Origin: Methanobrevibacter sp.
Lineage (GTDB): Archaea; Methanobacteriota; Methanobacteria; Methanobacteriales; Methanobacteriaceae
Reading direction: 5' to 3'
DNA: 60,387 nucleotides
Assembly (NCBI RefSeq): GCF_017468685.1
Contig: NZ_JAFUHT010000062.1
Location: 1 to 60,387, forward strand
Below the pieces are notes generated by a model. The model made no database searches, was not told the origin of the DNA, and was given only the letters and a program-made list of their open reading frames with translations. Positions 26,423 to 36,100 of this stretch are shown in pieces. Positions within the stretch are counted from its first letter, which is position 1; each line of letters opens with the position of its first letter. The translations under genes were made by a program, and so were the position numbers.

Positions 26423-29400
26423 ATGATTTTATATAAAAAATTCATGTTAATAATATTATTGTCATTGGTATTGATGTCTTCATTACTAGTAGTTAGTGCA
26501 AATGACGATAATTCAACAGTCATTGAATCATCAAATAATCAGGAAATGGTTATATCTGATGACATTGATGATCCAATCCAAGAAACCCATGAATATTATG
26601 TTAGTGCTGATGGTGATGATTTAATAGGAAATGGGACCTCAGAATCTCCATTTGCTTCAATAGGCTTTGCTGTCAGTGTAGCTAATAACAATTCAAAAAT
26701 TATAGTTAAGGATGGAACATATAAAGGCTCATCCAATACTGGAATTACCATTAACAAGTATTTGACAATTGAAGGCCAATCCCAACCAACAATCAATGGT
26801 GAAAATAAATATGCCTTCTTCAAAATTAATGGGGGCTCATCATTAATCTTAAACAACATCAAATTCATTAATGGTAAAACCGACTCATATTCACAATTGG
26901 GAGCTATAAACAATCAAGGCAATTTAGTAATAAACAATAGTTCATTCAATACAATCAGAACTCTAATGGGTGTTGTATACAATGAGGGAACATTGCTGAT
27001 GAATAATACTAATGTGGGCAATGCCCACTCCTCGAATATGGCTCAGATAATCACTAATGTTGGGGATTGCACTGTAGACAATTCCAAATTCACTGCAACC
27101 CAAGCCTACTCTAGTGAAGTTGGAGTGACAGTGTATAACTATAATACTTTAAGGGTCTTGAATTCAAATATAGGCTATTTGCAGTCAAACATTGTGTATG
27201 ATGAATATAATTACGTACCGGGGTTTGTCTTCATTAACAATTCATTATTCACAAATTTTGAAATAGAAAATGTCACTGCAAGGATTTACAACTCAAAAGT
27301 TAATGGAATGCCTGCTTTTAAGGGTGCTGACGTGTTTATGGACAACACTCGATTTGTTCAATCTTCATCAATAAGCGTATTGTCAATTATAGATTCAAAT
27401 TTCACTGCAACACATTCCATTTTTGATTACAGTATTTCATGCTCTTACACTGCCTTAAACATAACATATTCAACTATTCTAGGTTCAATCTATGGTGGCG
27501 GTAAAAGCGGGTATCTGTTTGCGCCATTTAACTGGTGGGGATCAAACAAAGGACCTTCATTCGATTATTTCAGAACCAATTATGTTAAATACTGGGCAGT
27601 GGCAACTTTCGAATCAGAAGACGGAAACTTATCAGTTGGAACAAATTCAAAGTTCATAGTCTCTCTCAATAAATGGAGTGACGGCAACAACATTTATGAT
27701 TTCTCAGAAAATGAGTATCTGCCTGGTAGGCTGGTTTCATTCGAAGCGCAAAACGGCAATTTCATGCATTCTTCAGGAACAATCAATAATAATTTCACCA
27801 ACTATCTGAACAACAATATCCTGGATTGCCTGGTGTATGCCGTGATTGACAATGAAAGATTAATGCTCACAATAGGCAAGGGAATGTCAGCATACCAATA
27901 TTTCGTATCTCCAGATGGCCATGACGGTCCTGAGGATGGAACCCTTGAAAAACCGTTCTGGTCACTGCAATATGCAATACAAAAGGTTGGAAATGGCAAT
28001 ACCATCTGTCTGCTTGAAGGATTGCATAAGCACAATGCAGATTCCAATGTGGTGGTGGATAAGAATGTGACAATCGTAGGATTCGGCGATGTAACATTAA
28101 AAAGAGCCAACAACTTCAATGTATTTATAGTTAAAGAATGGGGTAGTCTCACACTTAAAAACATTAAGTTCACAGTTGATATAAGGGAATATGACGATTC
28201 AATAGTCTACTGTACTGGCGGAAACGTTAGTGTGGTCAACTGCTCATTCACAGGCATCACATCTCCGTCTGTAATATTCACCACTTCCGGCAATAAAAAT
28301 GACGGTTTGGTTTTCATGGAGGATTCAAGTTTTAAAGATATTGTAGGAGCGGTTTCAAGGGGAACTGCACGGGTTTATGTTAAAAATTCAACATTCGAGC
28401 AGGTTTCAAATTATTATAGATATCAGGGTATGGAAAATTATAATGCAATATTCCCAATCACTTCCTCTATAGAAATATACGATTCAATATTCAGGCAGAA
28501 TGCAGTGGGAATTGTCAACTTGCACCCGTTTTCATATTCATCATCATCTCTTTTAGGTGCAACATACTCTGAATACCATGATAATTACCAAAGATATGCA
28601 TATGTTGAAAATACAATATTTGAAAACAACATATTCAAAAGTACAAGCTATTCAAGTAGTGGAATAGGATTAAACACTCATGATGATTACGGCTCATTTG
28701 ATGGATTCATTAAAAACTGCACATTCACTGGAAACACTGGTAAAATCGCTTTTGCAACCAATATTGATTCATGTTACTTTTACAATAATCGGGGAGACGC
28801 ATACGGAGGAGAGGCATTAGTGACAGCAGCACTGATAGAAGACTCCTACTTTGAAGGAAACTTAAACCAGTACATTAATCATGATAATGCATATGTTGGA
28901 GAGGGGATAGCTTCAGCAGACACTATCTTAACCTCAATATTCATGAACAATAGGGCATCATACGGAGGAGCAGTCTCATCCTCCAAACACGTGCATTACT
29001 GTGTATTCATAAACAATACTGCAAAATACTCCGGAAACGATATTTACTCATCTTCAGGGGATGTGGACTACTCAAGCAATTGGTGGGGAAATAATCAAAA
29101 GCCGACTACCGATAACATTTTCATCTTCCTTGGTAATCTAAAACTTAATGATTGGGTTATAATGTCCCTTGAGAGCGTTTCCGGCAATGTCATTGAGGCT
29201 GCATTGAACAGGGTGGTTGATGATGACGGAAACATCAGAGTGATTGGTCATCCAATGCCTGTAAGGCCGGTTTACTTCATGATTAATGGAGGAAACATCA
29301 CTCCTGAATTCACTTATCTCAAAGAGGGCCGTGCAAATGCAACAATATCATATGACTTCAACGCAGAGGATTTGAAGGTATATGCAAGGATAGACAATCA

Positions 29401-32400
29401 GGTATTGGAGTTGGATGTTCTAAACTCCCACACTCAACTGGTCATGGACAATGTGACCTTTAAAGGCAAGGACAATAAGTATAACATTACCTTGATTAAT
29501 GTAAACGGTCGCCAATTGTTTAATCAAACATTGAAAGTTGAAATAATAGATTCCAATGGGGTTAATCAGATTTTTGAAGTGGTAACTGATGAGAAGGGTT
29601 ATGTGGAGTTCAATGTGGACTATCCTATAGGGGAGTATACAGTAAACGTTAACTATCTTGGCAACGGCTACTTTGACAAGTGCAATGCTACAGCTAAAAT
29701 CGAGGTATTGGCATCCATAACAAGCATAAACGCTTATGACGAAACATATTACGGTAAAAACAATAGGTATTATGCCATTTTATACGGTGAAAACGGAAGA
29801 AAACTGATAGGCATGCCTATCACATTCACAGTCACCAACGAGAAGGGAATCTCAAGCCAGGTTGAAGGCATCACCGACCACTACGGCCAAGCGGAGATAG
29901 TGTTCAGTCTTGACGTTGGAAAATACACTATAAAATCAGAATATAAAGGCGATTCATGGTATGCTCCATGTTCCATAGTGAAACAAATCGAGATTAAACC
30001 TGCCAATTCAACTTTAATCGTGCCAGAAGTTACTTTATACGGTCAGGGTGGAATTTACAACATTACCTTAAAGGATGTATATGGGACCTTGATACGAGGG
30101 GAAAACATTGTTGTAACATTGTCACAAGGGGACCTGTATGACAGATTCGTTATTAAAACGGACGATAACGGTAGGGCAAACCTTGCAATTAACTATCTTC
30201 CGGGAACATATAATGTTAAAGCGGAATTTGTAGGAGATGACATTTACGGTCCAAGTGCTGCAAGCAATGTGATTCATGTGGAAAAGGTACTGACAATAGT
30301 TTCAGGATTCCATCATGCAACAATACCGTTAAAAGGCATCTACACTATTGTTTTAAGCGACATGTATGGCAGGAGAGTTAGCAATGAGACAATAATCTTG
30401 AATTGCTATAAGGGCAAACTAATAAAAACATATGAGATGAACACAGACTCCAATGGTGAAGCATCCTTTATAATTGATTTGGATGAGGGAAGCTACTTGG
30501 CAACATTCGATTATGGTGGCAATGAATGGTATGCTGATGCAACCAATGCTGCAACAATTATTGTCAGCAAGGAAGCAGTATTGCAGAAGATCCAAATAAA
30601 CTCCACAGACCTCGTCCAGTATTATGGTGAAGACAAATTCTTCATCATAGAATTCAATGATCCCAACGCATACAGCCAATATGGAAAGAAAATCCAAGTG
30701 TCCTTGACTTCCGGAGAATGGTCACAGGCCTATGAAGTAATCACTGATGCATTCGGATTGGGACGTTTGAAAATCAATTTAAACCCTGGAGAGTATAATA
30801 TTACTTATAAATACTCCAATGACTATTATAACATTTTCGGTTCAGGGTCAAATAAAATAACTGTCTATAAAATGCCGACAACAATATTGGGAAAAGACAT
30901 TATAGTGAACTATGGTGAGGCAAGGCAATATGAAATAACCCTCAAGAACGTTAATAATGTGCCGATTAAAAACATGCAGGTTCAGGTTGACCTTAACGGA
31001 ACAAAGTATAATCTAACCACTAATGATAATGGAATCGCTAAACTCCTTCTCAATCTTGAGGAAGGAGCTTATAATATCACTTACAGTATGGACAATCCGA
31101 ATTATGTTCCATCTAAAGGATCTTCAACAATACTTGTAGTCGATTCTGATAAGTTATCTTCTACATTATCAGCCAGTGACATGAACGCATTGGATAATGA
31201 GACAAGCCAGTTTAAAATCATATTGACTGACCCGTTGGGAAACGCAATCGGTAGCTGTGAAATCACCCTTGAAATATTCACAGTTGACGGCGATTCAGTC
31301 GTTAACCTTACCAAAACAACAAACAGGAACGGCATAGTGACATTTGATTTGGAATTGGAATATGGCAACTATATTGCAAAAGCCACATTTAAAGGAAATG
31401 AAAGATACCTTGCAAGCAATTCAATCAACACTATCAGCATAGAATCATCAGACAATAAAATAAAGACAATAATCTATAAGGGAGAGACAACAATCAAAAA
31501 CGCAAAATATTATATTGTCTTGTCAGACGTTAACGGAACATTGCTCGCCAATAAATCAGTCACATTCTCCATTGGAAATAATAATTACCCTACATTGACA
31601 GACAGTGAAGGCAGGGCCTATCTGAATGTTGACTTATATCCGGATGTTTACACTGTCAAGGCAGTATTCAATGGTGATAAGCAATATAAAAAGGCTTCAT
31701 CCTCCATTAAGCTCATGGTTTCCGGTGATTCCACACAGCTGTTCGCTTTAAAGCTAGTCAAATATTATCGTAACGGAACACAATTCCATGCTCAAGTGGT
31801 TGATGACAGCGGCAGGGGACTGGCCAACAAAACAATCTCAGTTCTCTTAAATAACGTGACTTATAATTGCACAACTGATGAAAACGGTTGGATAACCTTG
31901 AAAATAGATTTAAAACCAGGTCGTTATGATGTTGAATGCTACTATTACGGAAGAATACCATATGAAAATTCATTTAACAGAACCACAATAACAGTTTTAA
32001 AAACCATTGAAGGGGAGAATGCAATTAAGTATTATGGTGAAACACCATACCTGACAGTGAAATTCCTTGAAGGTAGTGGGAAACTAATCAGAAATGAGCA
32101 ATTCCTAATAGGCATAGATGGAACCAATTACATTGCAACAATTCCAAGCAGCGGAATATTCGACTTCAACCTCAATATAGCATCAGGCAGTCACATCATT
32201 ACCGTAACTAATCCATATGACGGTTTGACCGAAAGATTCAACCTGGAGATTTTACCGACAATCTTTGCAGACAGATTCACCAAGCTATTGGGTGACGGCA
32301 GTTCTTATTCAGTATTTTTCATTGATAGGAATGGAACCCCATTAATCAACACCAATGTTGATGTGATAATCGACGGCATAAAATATGATTACAGGACAAA

Positions 32401-33025
32401 TGAATTCGGTGAAATAAATGTGGATATGGAGTTAGCGCCTAAAAGTTACCTTGTAACTGTTATCAATCCGGATTCAGGGGAATATATTGAAAGCATCATT
32501 AATGTTTATGCTCCGATTATTGAGAATAGGGATTTGGTAATGTATTATACTGGTGGAAATTATTATACTGTTAAGATAATAGGCCATGACGGCAAGGCTG
32601 TGGGAAGTGGAGTTCCAGTCAAATTCAGCATTGCAGGTAAAAACTATAATGTTAAAACTGATAGGAATGGATATGCTTCACTTAAAATTAGTTTAAAGCC
32701 GAACAAATATGTTGTAACTGTTCATTATGCCAATTACAAGGTTTCAAATAAAATTACAGTCAAGCCTGTTTTGACAGCTAAAAACATTTCCAAGAAGAAA
32801 GGCAAAGTAATTAAGTTCAAAGCTAAACTGGTCAACGGAAAGGGCAAGCCCCTTAAGGGTAAAAAAATCACTTTTAAATTTAAGGGTAAAAAATATAAGG
32901 TAAAAACCAATAAAAAAGGTGTTGCAACATTAAAGCTTAAATTAAAACTTAAGGTGGGCAAATACACTATAAAAACAAGTTATGGTAAATCCACCATTAA
33001 AAATAAAATCAAAATTAGAAAATAA
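26423..33025 (+). CDS. Giant secreted adhesin-like protein: beta-helices, about a dozen Ig-like repeats, basic C-terminus
   Basis: About 2200 residues. ATG 26423 lies only 3 bases after the SD; ATT 26426 would have the 6-base spacing seen in the neighbours, and GTG 26417 is inside the SD. The signal peptide runs to SANDD (LIILLSLVLMSSLLVVSA). Two beta-helix domains each begin with a YYVSADGDDLIGNGTSESPF or YFVSPDGHDG motif (from about 55 and 495) and end at NWWG motifs (residues about 370 and 890). From about 1000 to 2100 come about 12 Ig-like repeats with (T/K)D(N/E)NGxA turns and Y(Y)G(E/G) starts. The lysine-rich cassette closes the protein (about 2100-2200). Many N-x-S/T sites are present. 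No membrane anchor. Confidence 0.83.
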   Translation: MILYKKFMLIILLSLVLMSSLLVVSANDDNSTVIESSNNQEMVISDDIDDPIQETHEYYVSADGDDLIGNGTSESPFASIGFAVSVANNNSKIIVKDGTYKGSSNTGITINKYLTIEGQSQPTINGENKYAFFKINGGSSLILNNIKFINGKTDSYSQLGAINNQGNLVINNSSFNTIRTLMGVVYNEGTLLMNNTNVGNAHSSNMAQIITNVGDCTVDNSKFTATQAYSSEVGVTVYNYNTLRVLNSNIGYLQSNIVYDEYNYVPGFVFINNSLFTNFEIENVTARIYNSKVNGMPAFKGADVFMDNTRFVQSSSISVLSIIDSNFTATHSIFDYSISCSYTALNITYSTILGSIYGGGKSGYLFAPFNWWGSNKGPSFDYFRTNYVKYWAVATFESEDGNLSVGTNSKFIVSLNKWSDGNNIYDFSENEYLPGRLVSFEAQNGNFMHSSGTINNNFTNYLNNNILDCLVYAVIDNERLMLTIGKGMSAYQYFVSPDGHDGPEDGTLEKPFWSLQYAIQKVGNGNTICLLEGLHKHNADSNVVVDKNVTIVGFGDVTLKRANNFNVFIVKEWGSLTLKNIKFTVDIREYDDSIVYCTGGNVSVVNCSFTGITSPSVIFTTSGNKNDGLVFMEDSSFKDIVGAVSRGTARVYVKNSTFEQVSNYYRYQGMENYNAIFPITSSIEIYDSIFRQNAVGIVNLHPFSYSSSSLLGATYSEYHDNYQRYAYVENTIFENNIFKSTSYSSSGIGLNTHDDYGSFDGFIKNCTFTGNTGKIAFATNIDSCYFYNNRGDAYGGEALVTAALIEDSYFEGNLNQYINHDNAYVGEGIASADTILTSIFMNNRASYGGAVSSSKHVHYCVFINNTAKYSGNDIYSSSGDVDYSSNWWGNNQKPTTDNIFIFLGNLKLNDWVIMSLESVSGNVIEAALNRVVDDDGNIRVIGHPMPVRPVYFMINGGNITPEFTYLKEGRANATISYDFNAEDLKVYARIDNQVLELDVLNSHTQLVMDNVTFKGKDNKYNITLINVNGRQLFNQTLKVEIIDSNGVNQIFEVVTDEKGYVEFNVDYPIGEYTVNVNYLGNGYFDKCNATAKIEVLASITSINAYDETYYGKNNRYYAILYGENGRKLIGMPITFTVTNEKGISSQVEGITDHYGQAEIVFSLDVGKYTIKSEYKGDSWYAPCSIVKQIEIKPANSTLIVPEVTLYGQGGIYNITLKDVYGTLIRGENIVVTLSQGDLYDRFVIKTDDNGRANLAINYLPGTYNVKAEFVGDDIYGPSAASNVIHVEKVLTIVSGFHHATIPLKGIYTIVLSDMYGRRVSNETIILNCYKGKLIKTYEMNTDSNGEASFIIDLDEGSYLATFDYGGNEWYADATNAATIIVSKEAVLQKIQINSTDLVQYYGEDKFFIIEFNDPNAYSQYGKKIQVSLTSGEWSQAYEVITDAFGLGRLKINLNPGEYNITYKYSNDYYNIFGSGSNKITVYKMPTTILGKDIIVNYGEARQYEITLKNVNNVPIKNMQVQVDLNGTKYNLTTNDNGIAKLLLNLEEGAYNITYSMDNPNYVPSKGSSTILVVDSDKLSSTLSASDMNALDNETSQFKIILTDPLGNAIGSCEITLEIFTVDGDSVVNLTKTTNRNGIVTFDLELEYGNYIAKATFKGNERYLASNSINTISIESSDNKIKTIIYKGETTIKNAKYYIVLSDVNGTLLANKSVTFSIGNNNYPTLTDSEGRAYLNVDLYPDVYTVKAVFNGDKQYKKASSSIKLMVSGDSTQLFALKLVKYYRNGTQFHAQVVDDSGRGLANKTISVLLNNVTYNCTTDENGWITLKIDLKPGRYDVECYYYGRIPYENSFNRTTITVLKTIEGENAIKYYGETPYLTVKFLEGSGKLIRNEQFLIGIDGTNYIATIPSSGIFDFNLNIASGSHIITVTNPYDGLTERFNLEILPTIFADRFTKLLGDGSSYSVFFIDRNGTPLINTNVDVIIDGIKYDYRTNEFGEINVDMELAPKSYLVTVINPDSGEYIESIINVYAPIIENRDLVMYYTGGNYYTVKIIGHDGKAVGSGVPVKFSIAGKNYNVKTDRNGYASLKISLKPNKYVVTVHYANYKVSNKITVKPVLTAKNISKKKGKVIKFKAKLVNGKGKPLKGKKITFKFKGKKYKVKTNKKGVATLKLKLKLKVGKYTIKTSYGKSTIKNKIKIRK

Positions 33026-33060
33026 AATGATTAAATTCATTTTATTTATTCCTTTTTTTC
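33020..33060 (+). terminator. Terminator of the 26423 adhesin gene
   Basis: AAATAAAATGA (33020-33030) and TCATTTTATTT (33037-33047) form an 11-bp stem overlapping the stop, followed by seven T. Confidence 0.8.
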
Positions 33061-33079
33061 AATTTCATTTGAAATATTT

Positions 33080-33194
33080 TAAAAATTTATATATTATAAA
33101 TTCCAACATATATTTATCATACTTTATTTTTTTTCAATTATATTTAATCAACTTAAACACAGTATGATATCAAAAATAAATGAGGGGTGAGATT
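33080..33194 (+). promoter_or_regulatory. Promoter and leader of the 33195 adhesin gene
   Basis: TATA-like AATTTATATATTATA at about 33084-33098. A perfect 9-bp inverted repeat (TATCATACT 33115-33123, AGTATGATA 33161-33169) fills the leader. The SD GAGGGGTG ends at 33189. Confidence 0.5.
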
Positions 33195-36100
33195 ATTAAG
33201 AAATCACTATCGTTCCTTGGAATGATATTATTAGTTTTCCTGATACTCGGATCAGTATCCGCAACAGATTCAGATGATTTAATTGCATCAGATGAAGCTG
33301 CAGATGATTTAGGCTCTGATAATCTGGAAAATGATATTTTAAACGAGGAAGAAGTCGATGTAGATGATGAAAATTTCGCTGCACTCGACAATGCAATACA
33401 AAATGTTGACGCTGGAGGAACAATTCATTTAAACACAAACGTGACATTAAATGGAGGAACCTCTGGTGAAGAAACAACATATGCGAATGGAATGACAATA
33501 AGTAAAGACTTAACCATCAACGGTTACAATCAGGCGATTAATGCAACCGATGCAAATGGAAACAAAGTTCGCTTGTTTACCATTGCTTCAGGGGCTCACG
33601 TAACCTTGAAAGATTTAACTATCACTGGCGCAAGCTATATAGGTGATGGTAATCAAATAGGTGGTGCAATTACTGTAAACGGAGGATACTTAACATTGAT
33701 TAATGTAAACTTCATTAACAATTATGCACAGATGACCGCAAACAATAAAATCGGTTCAGCTGCAGTGATGGTCTATAATGGAGGTACAGTTAATGTTACA
33801 GGAGGATCCTTTGTAAACAACACCCTTAAACATGACCAGGCTCCAAATACTGCAGGTGGTGGAGCTGCAATAAATGCCAATCAAGGAAGTTCCAGCATAT
33901 ATGTTGATGGAACTCTTTTCGAAAACAACGAAGCTATTTTCGGTAAAATTTCAAATCAGGCAGGGGGTGGAGCAATTGCTTCATTAAATTCTATTGTATC
34001 AATTGCCAACTCTGAATTCGTTAACAACAGATTGACTTGTGATGCCGCAAGAGCTATTGCAGGTGCAGTTTATGCGATTCCGAACGCTCGCAGTTCTATG
34101 GTTGTAAATACTACTTTTAGAGATAATTCTGCACATTCTGTTTCTGCACTCTACTTCAGAGGAACTGATTATGTCGTAACAGGTTGTCTATTTGAAGGCA
34201 ATGTGGCTGATGACTCAGTATCTGCTCAGTTTGAAAGTGGTGGGGAAATACATCACAATGCATTTACTGACGGTAAAATTAGCAAGAATCAATATGTAAA
34301 TGAAAATAAGGATTATTACTGGTATTACAACTGGTGGGGAACAAATGAACCAAGCGATGTTGGCCTTGATTTGACCAATTGGATGGTCATGACTATTGAA
34401 CATGATGACAATAATGTTGTAGTAAAATTGACTAAACTCAATGATGGCACCGAATTAGGTGATTTAGCATTATTGCCAACTATGGAAGCTACAATAACCG
34501 GTTTAGGTGAAACTAAAAAGGTTAAAATTGTTAAAGGTATTGGAACATTAACATTAGATGGGCCAATTACAGATTATGCAGGCAATACTGTTGTCGCCAC
34601 AGTTAATAATCAATCTTTAAGTTTTGTTGTAAATGATAAAGTCAAAAGTTTCGCTGAACTAGAAAGTTATATCCTAAATACTCCTGCAGGAGAAACCTAT
34701 GATGTAAAAGGTGATTTCCAACTAAACACTGGCGTGACTGGTGAAGAAACTACCTACGCACAGGGTATCACAATAGACAAAGATATAACTATAGATGGGC
34801 ATGGTTTAACAATTAATGCAACCGATGCTAATGGAAATAAAGTAAGAATATTCAAAATAGTTAATGGCGCAACCGTAACATTAAGAGATATAATATTGAC
34901 TGGTGCTTCTGCCGATAATGGTGGAGCTATCCTTGTTGATGATGGAACATTAACTTTAAATAAAGTTACTTTCACTGAAAACAATGCAACAAACGGTGGA
35001 GCAGTTTATTCAGCTGATGGTAACGTCAATATTGTAAATTCTACATTTGTGAAAAATACTGCAACCTCTGCCGGTGCAGTTCAAATTGAAAAAGGTACTA
35101 TTGAAGGCTCTATTTTTGAAGGCAATTCCGCAGGTGCAGTGACTCTTGGAAGTGAGGCTAGTGCTAATTATAATGTATTCTCTAACGGACAAACAGTTTC
35201 CGGAACAGGTAACTTCGATTATAACTGGTGGAAAACCAATGCTCCTGAAAATGTTGGAGTAACATTAAATAACTGGATTGTAATGAACATTACAAATGAC
35301 GATACTTTAATCAAGGTATCATTCACAACTTTAAACAATGGTGCAAATGCTCCAAACCCTGAAAAATTCCCAACATTGCCGGTCACCGTTTCTTGGGATG
35401 ATGTTGTAAAAGAAACAACTCTTGAAAACGGCATTGCAACTGTCGAATTTGATAAAGCTGTTACATATGACTCAAATTATAATGTTTCAATAAAAGTTTC
35501 AGAAGTTAGCACAGATTACACTTTAAAACCAATTGATTCTGATCATGATAATTTCGCTCAATTAGACTCTAAAATCAAAGACGCTAATGAAAATGATGTC
35601 ATTGATTTGGAAAATGGAGTAAAATTAAATGAAGTGAATATTAATGAAGAAACTACTTATAAAAACGGTATTGTAATCGATAAAAGCATCACAATCGATG
35701 GTCATGGATTCACAATCAATGCAACTGATGCAAGTGGAAATAAAGTTAGGATCTTCAACATTGCAAATGCAGATGTGACATTGAAAAACATGATTTTAAC
35801 AAGCGGGTCTGTTGCTTCTCCAGGCGGTGCGGCCATTTACATTAATGGTGGCTCATTGACTTTAATCAATGTTACTCTCATTGACAATAAGGTAACTGCT
35901 TTAACTGGTGCAGCATTATCCGCTAATAATGCACAGGTAACTGTTATAAACAGTAGCTTTATCAACAACACTTTAACCAAAACAGACTATTCCGCTTTAG
36001 GAGGGGGAGCTGCTATTTACTTGAATGGCGGTTCATTAAATGTGGATAATTCATTATTCGAAGGAAATGTATATAATGGATATTCTTATTCCTCTTCTAG

